Shown here: piece by piece, positions 42,394 through 42,447 of the stretch
How positions within the stretch are numbered: the stretch's first letter is position 1
Layout: each line of letters opens with the position of its first letter
NCBI RefSeq assembly: GCF_009811415.1
Contig: NZ_BLIG01000043.1
Span: 1-42,447, forward strand
Direction: 5' to 3'
DNA: 42,447 nt
From: Alteromonas sp. KUL106
Lineage (GTDB): Bacteria > Pseudomonadota > Gammaproteobacteria > Enterobacterales > Alteromonadaceae
Translations under genes and position numbers: made by a program
The notes under the pieces: generated by a model
Told to the model about the DNA's origin: nothing
What the model saw: only the letters and a program-made list of their open reading frames with translations
The model's database searches: none

Positions 42394-42447
42394 ACGCACC
42401 ACGTTGAGGCGAGGCATTAAACGATTCGCTTTAAACGATTATTTTCT

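Noticed and set aside
1..42447. CRISPR array, integrase, transposase, prophage or tRNA genes
   Set aside because: None was found: no regularly spaced repeats, no recombinase or transposase motifs, and no cloverleaf I could fold by eye.

Overview
The window looks like a chromosomal segment of a marine gammaproteobacterium of the order Alteromonadales, most like Alteromonas. The reasons are the gene order rluC / yceF / yceD-rpmF-plsX-fabH-fabD-fabG-acpP-fabF-pabC-mltG-tmk-holB-tatD, the close protein similarity by recall to E. coli counterparts, moderate GC, and accessory genes common in that group (M2 peptidyl-dipeptidase lipoprotein, DUF3718 proteins, a propeller-GGDEF sensor, a large TonB receptor). 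The genus is inferred; no 16S gene is present.

Layout. 1-2848 is the 3'-truncated rne gene (RNase E) on the minus strand, divergent from rluC across a 790-base gap. 3639-17150 is a conserved housekeeping block: rluC and a HAD phosphatase, yceF on the other strand, then ribosomal protein L32, the lipid genes (plsX, fabH, fabD, fabG, acpP, fabF), aminodeoxychorismate lyase, MltG, thymidylate kinase, DNA polymerase III delta prime and a TatD nuclease. The acpP gene has its own upstream regulatory region, including a FadR-type palindrome, and a terminator before fabF. A long imperfect palindromic element (12403-12566) sits between fabF and pabC. 17186-24872 holds an FMN-binding oxidase-like gene, an NAD(P)-binding protein, a 984-residue membrane diguanylate cyclase, an M2 metallopeptidase lipoprotein, a DUF4870 membrane protein and a small secreted protein.

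25111-33400 is a lipid and haloalkane catabolic island. An SDR and a haloalkane dehalogenase with all catalytic residues face away from a beta-oxidation operon (multifunctional hydratase/dehydrogenase, thiolase, acyl-CoA dehydrogenase), which is followed by an epoxide-hydrolase-like alpha/beta hydrolase.

33400-35690 is the most unusual part. It holds three tandem DUF3718 secreted-protein cassettes on the minus strand. Each has its own palindromic box of the form GTATAC-N4-GTATAC, centred exactly 53 bases upstream of the centre of a TTTAAT -10 element. Each also has its own 3' region in which one hairpin is conserved in sequence and a second is conserved only in pairing. Together these look like three copies of one activator-dependent regulon unit.

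35689-42195 holds a LysR regulator divergent from a MaoC/NodN-like hydratase, an mscS channel gene followed by an entericidin-like lipoprotein too small for ordinary ORF calling, a TonB-dependent receptor and pterin-4a-carbinolamine dehydratase. A hairpin repeat shares its sequence with a second copy near 18690. The window ends in a strong promoter reading out of the right edge.
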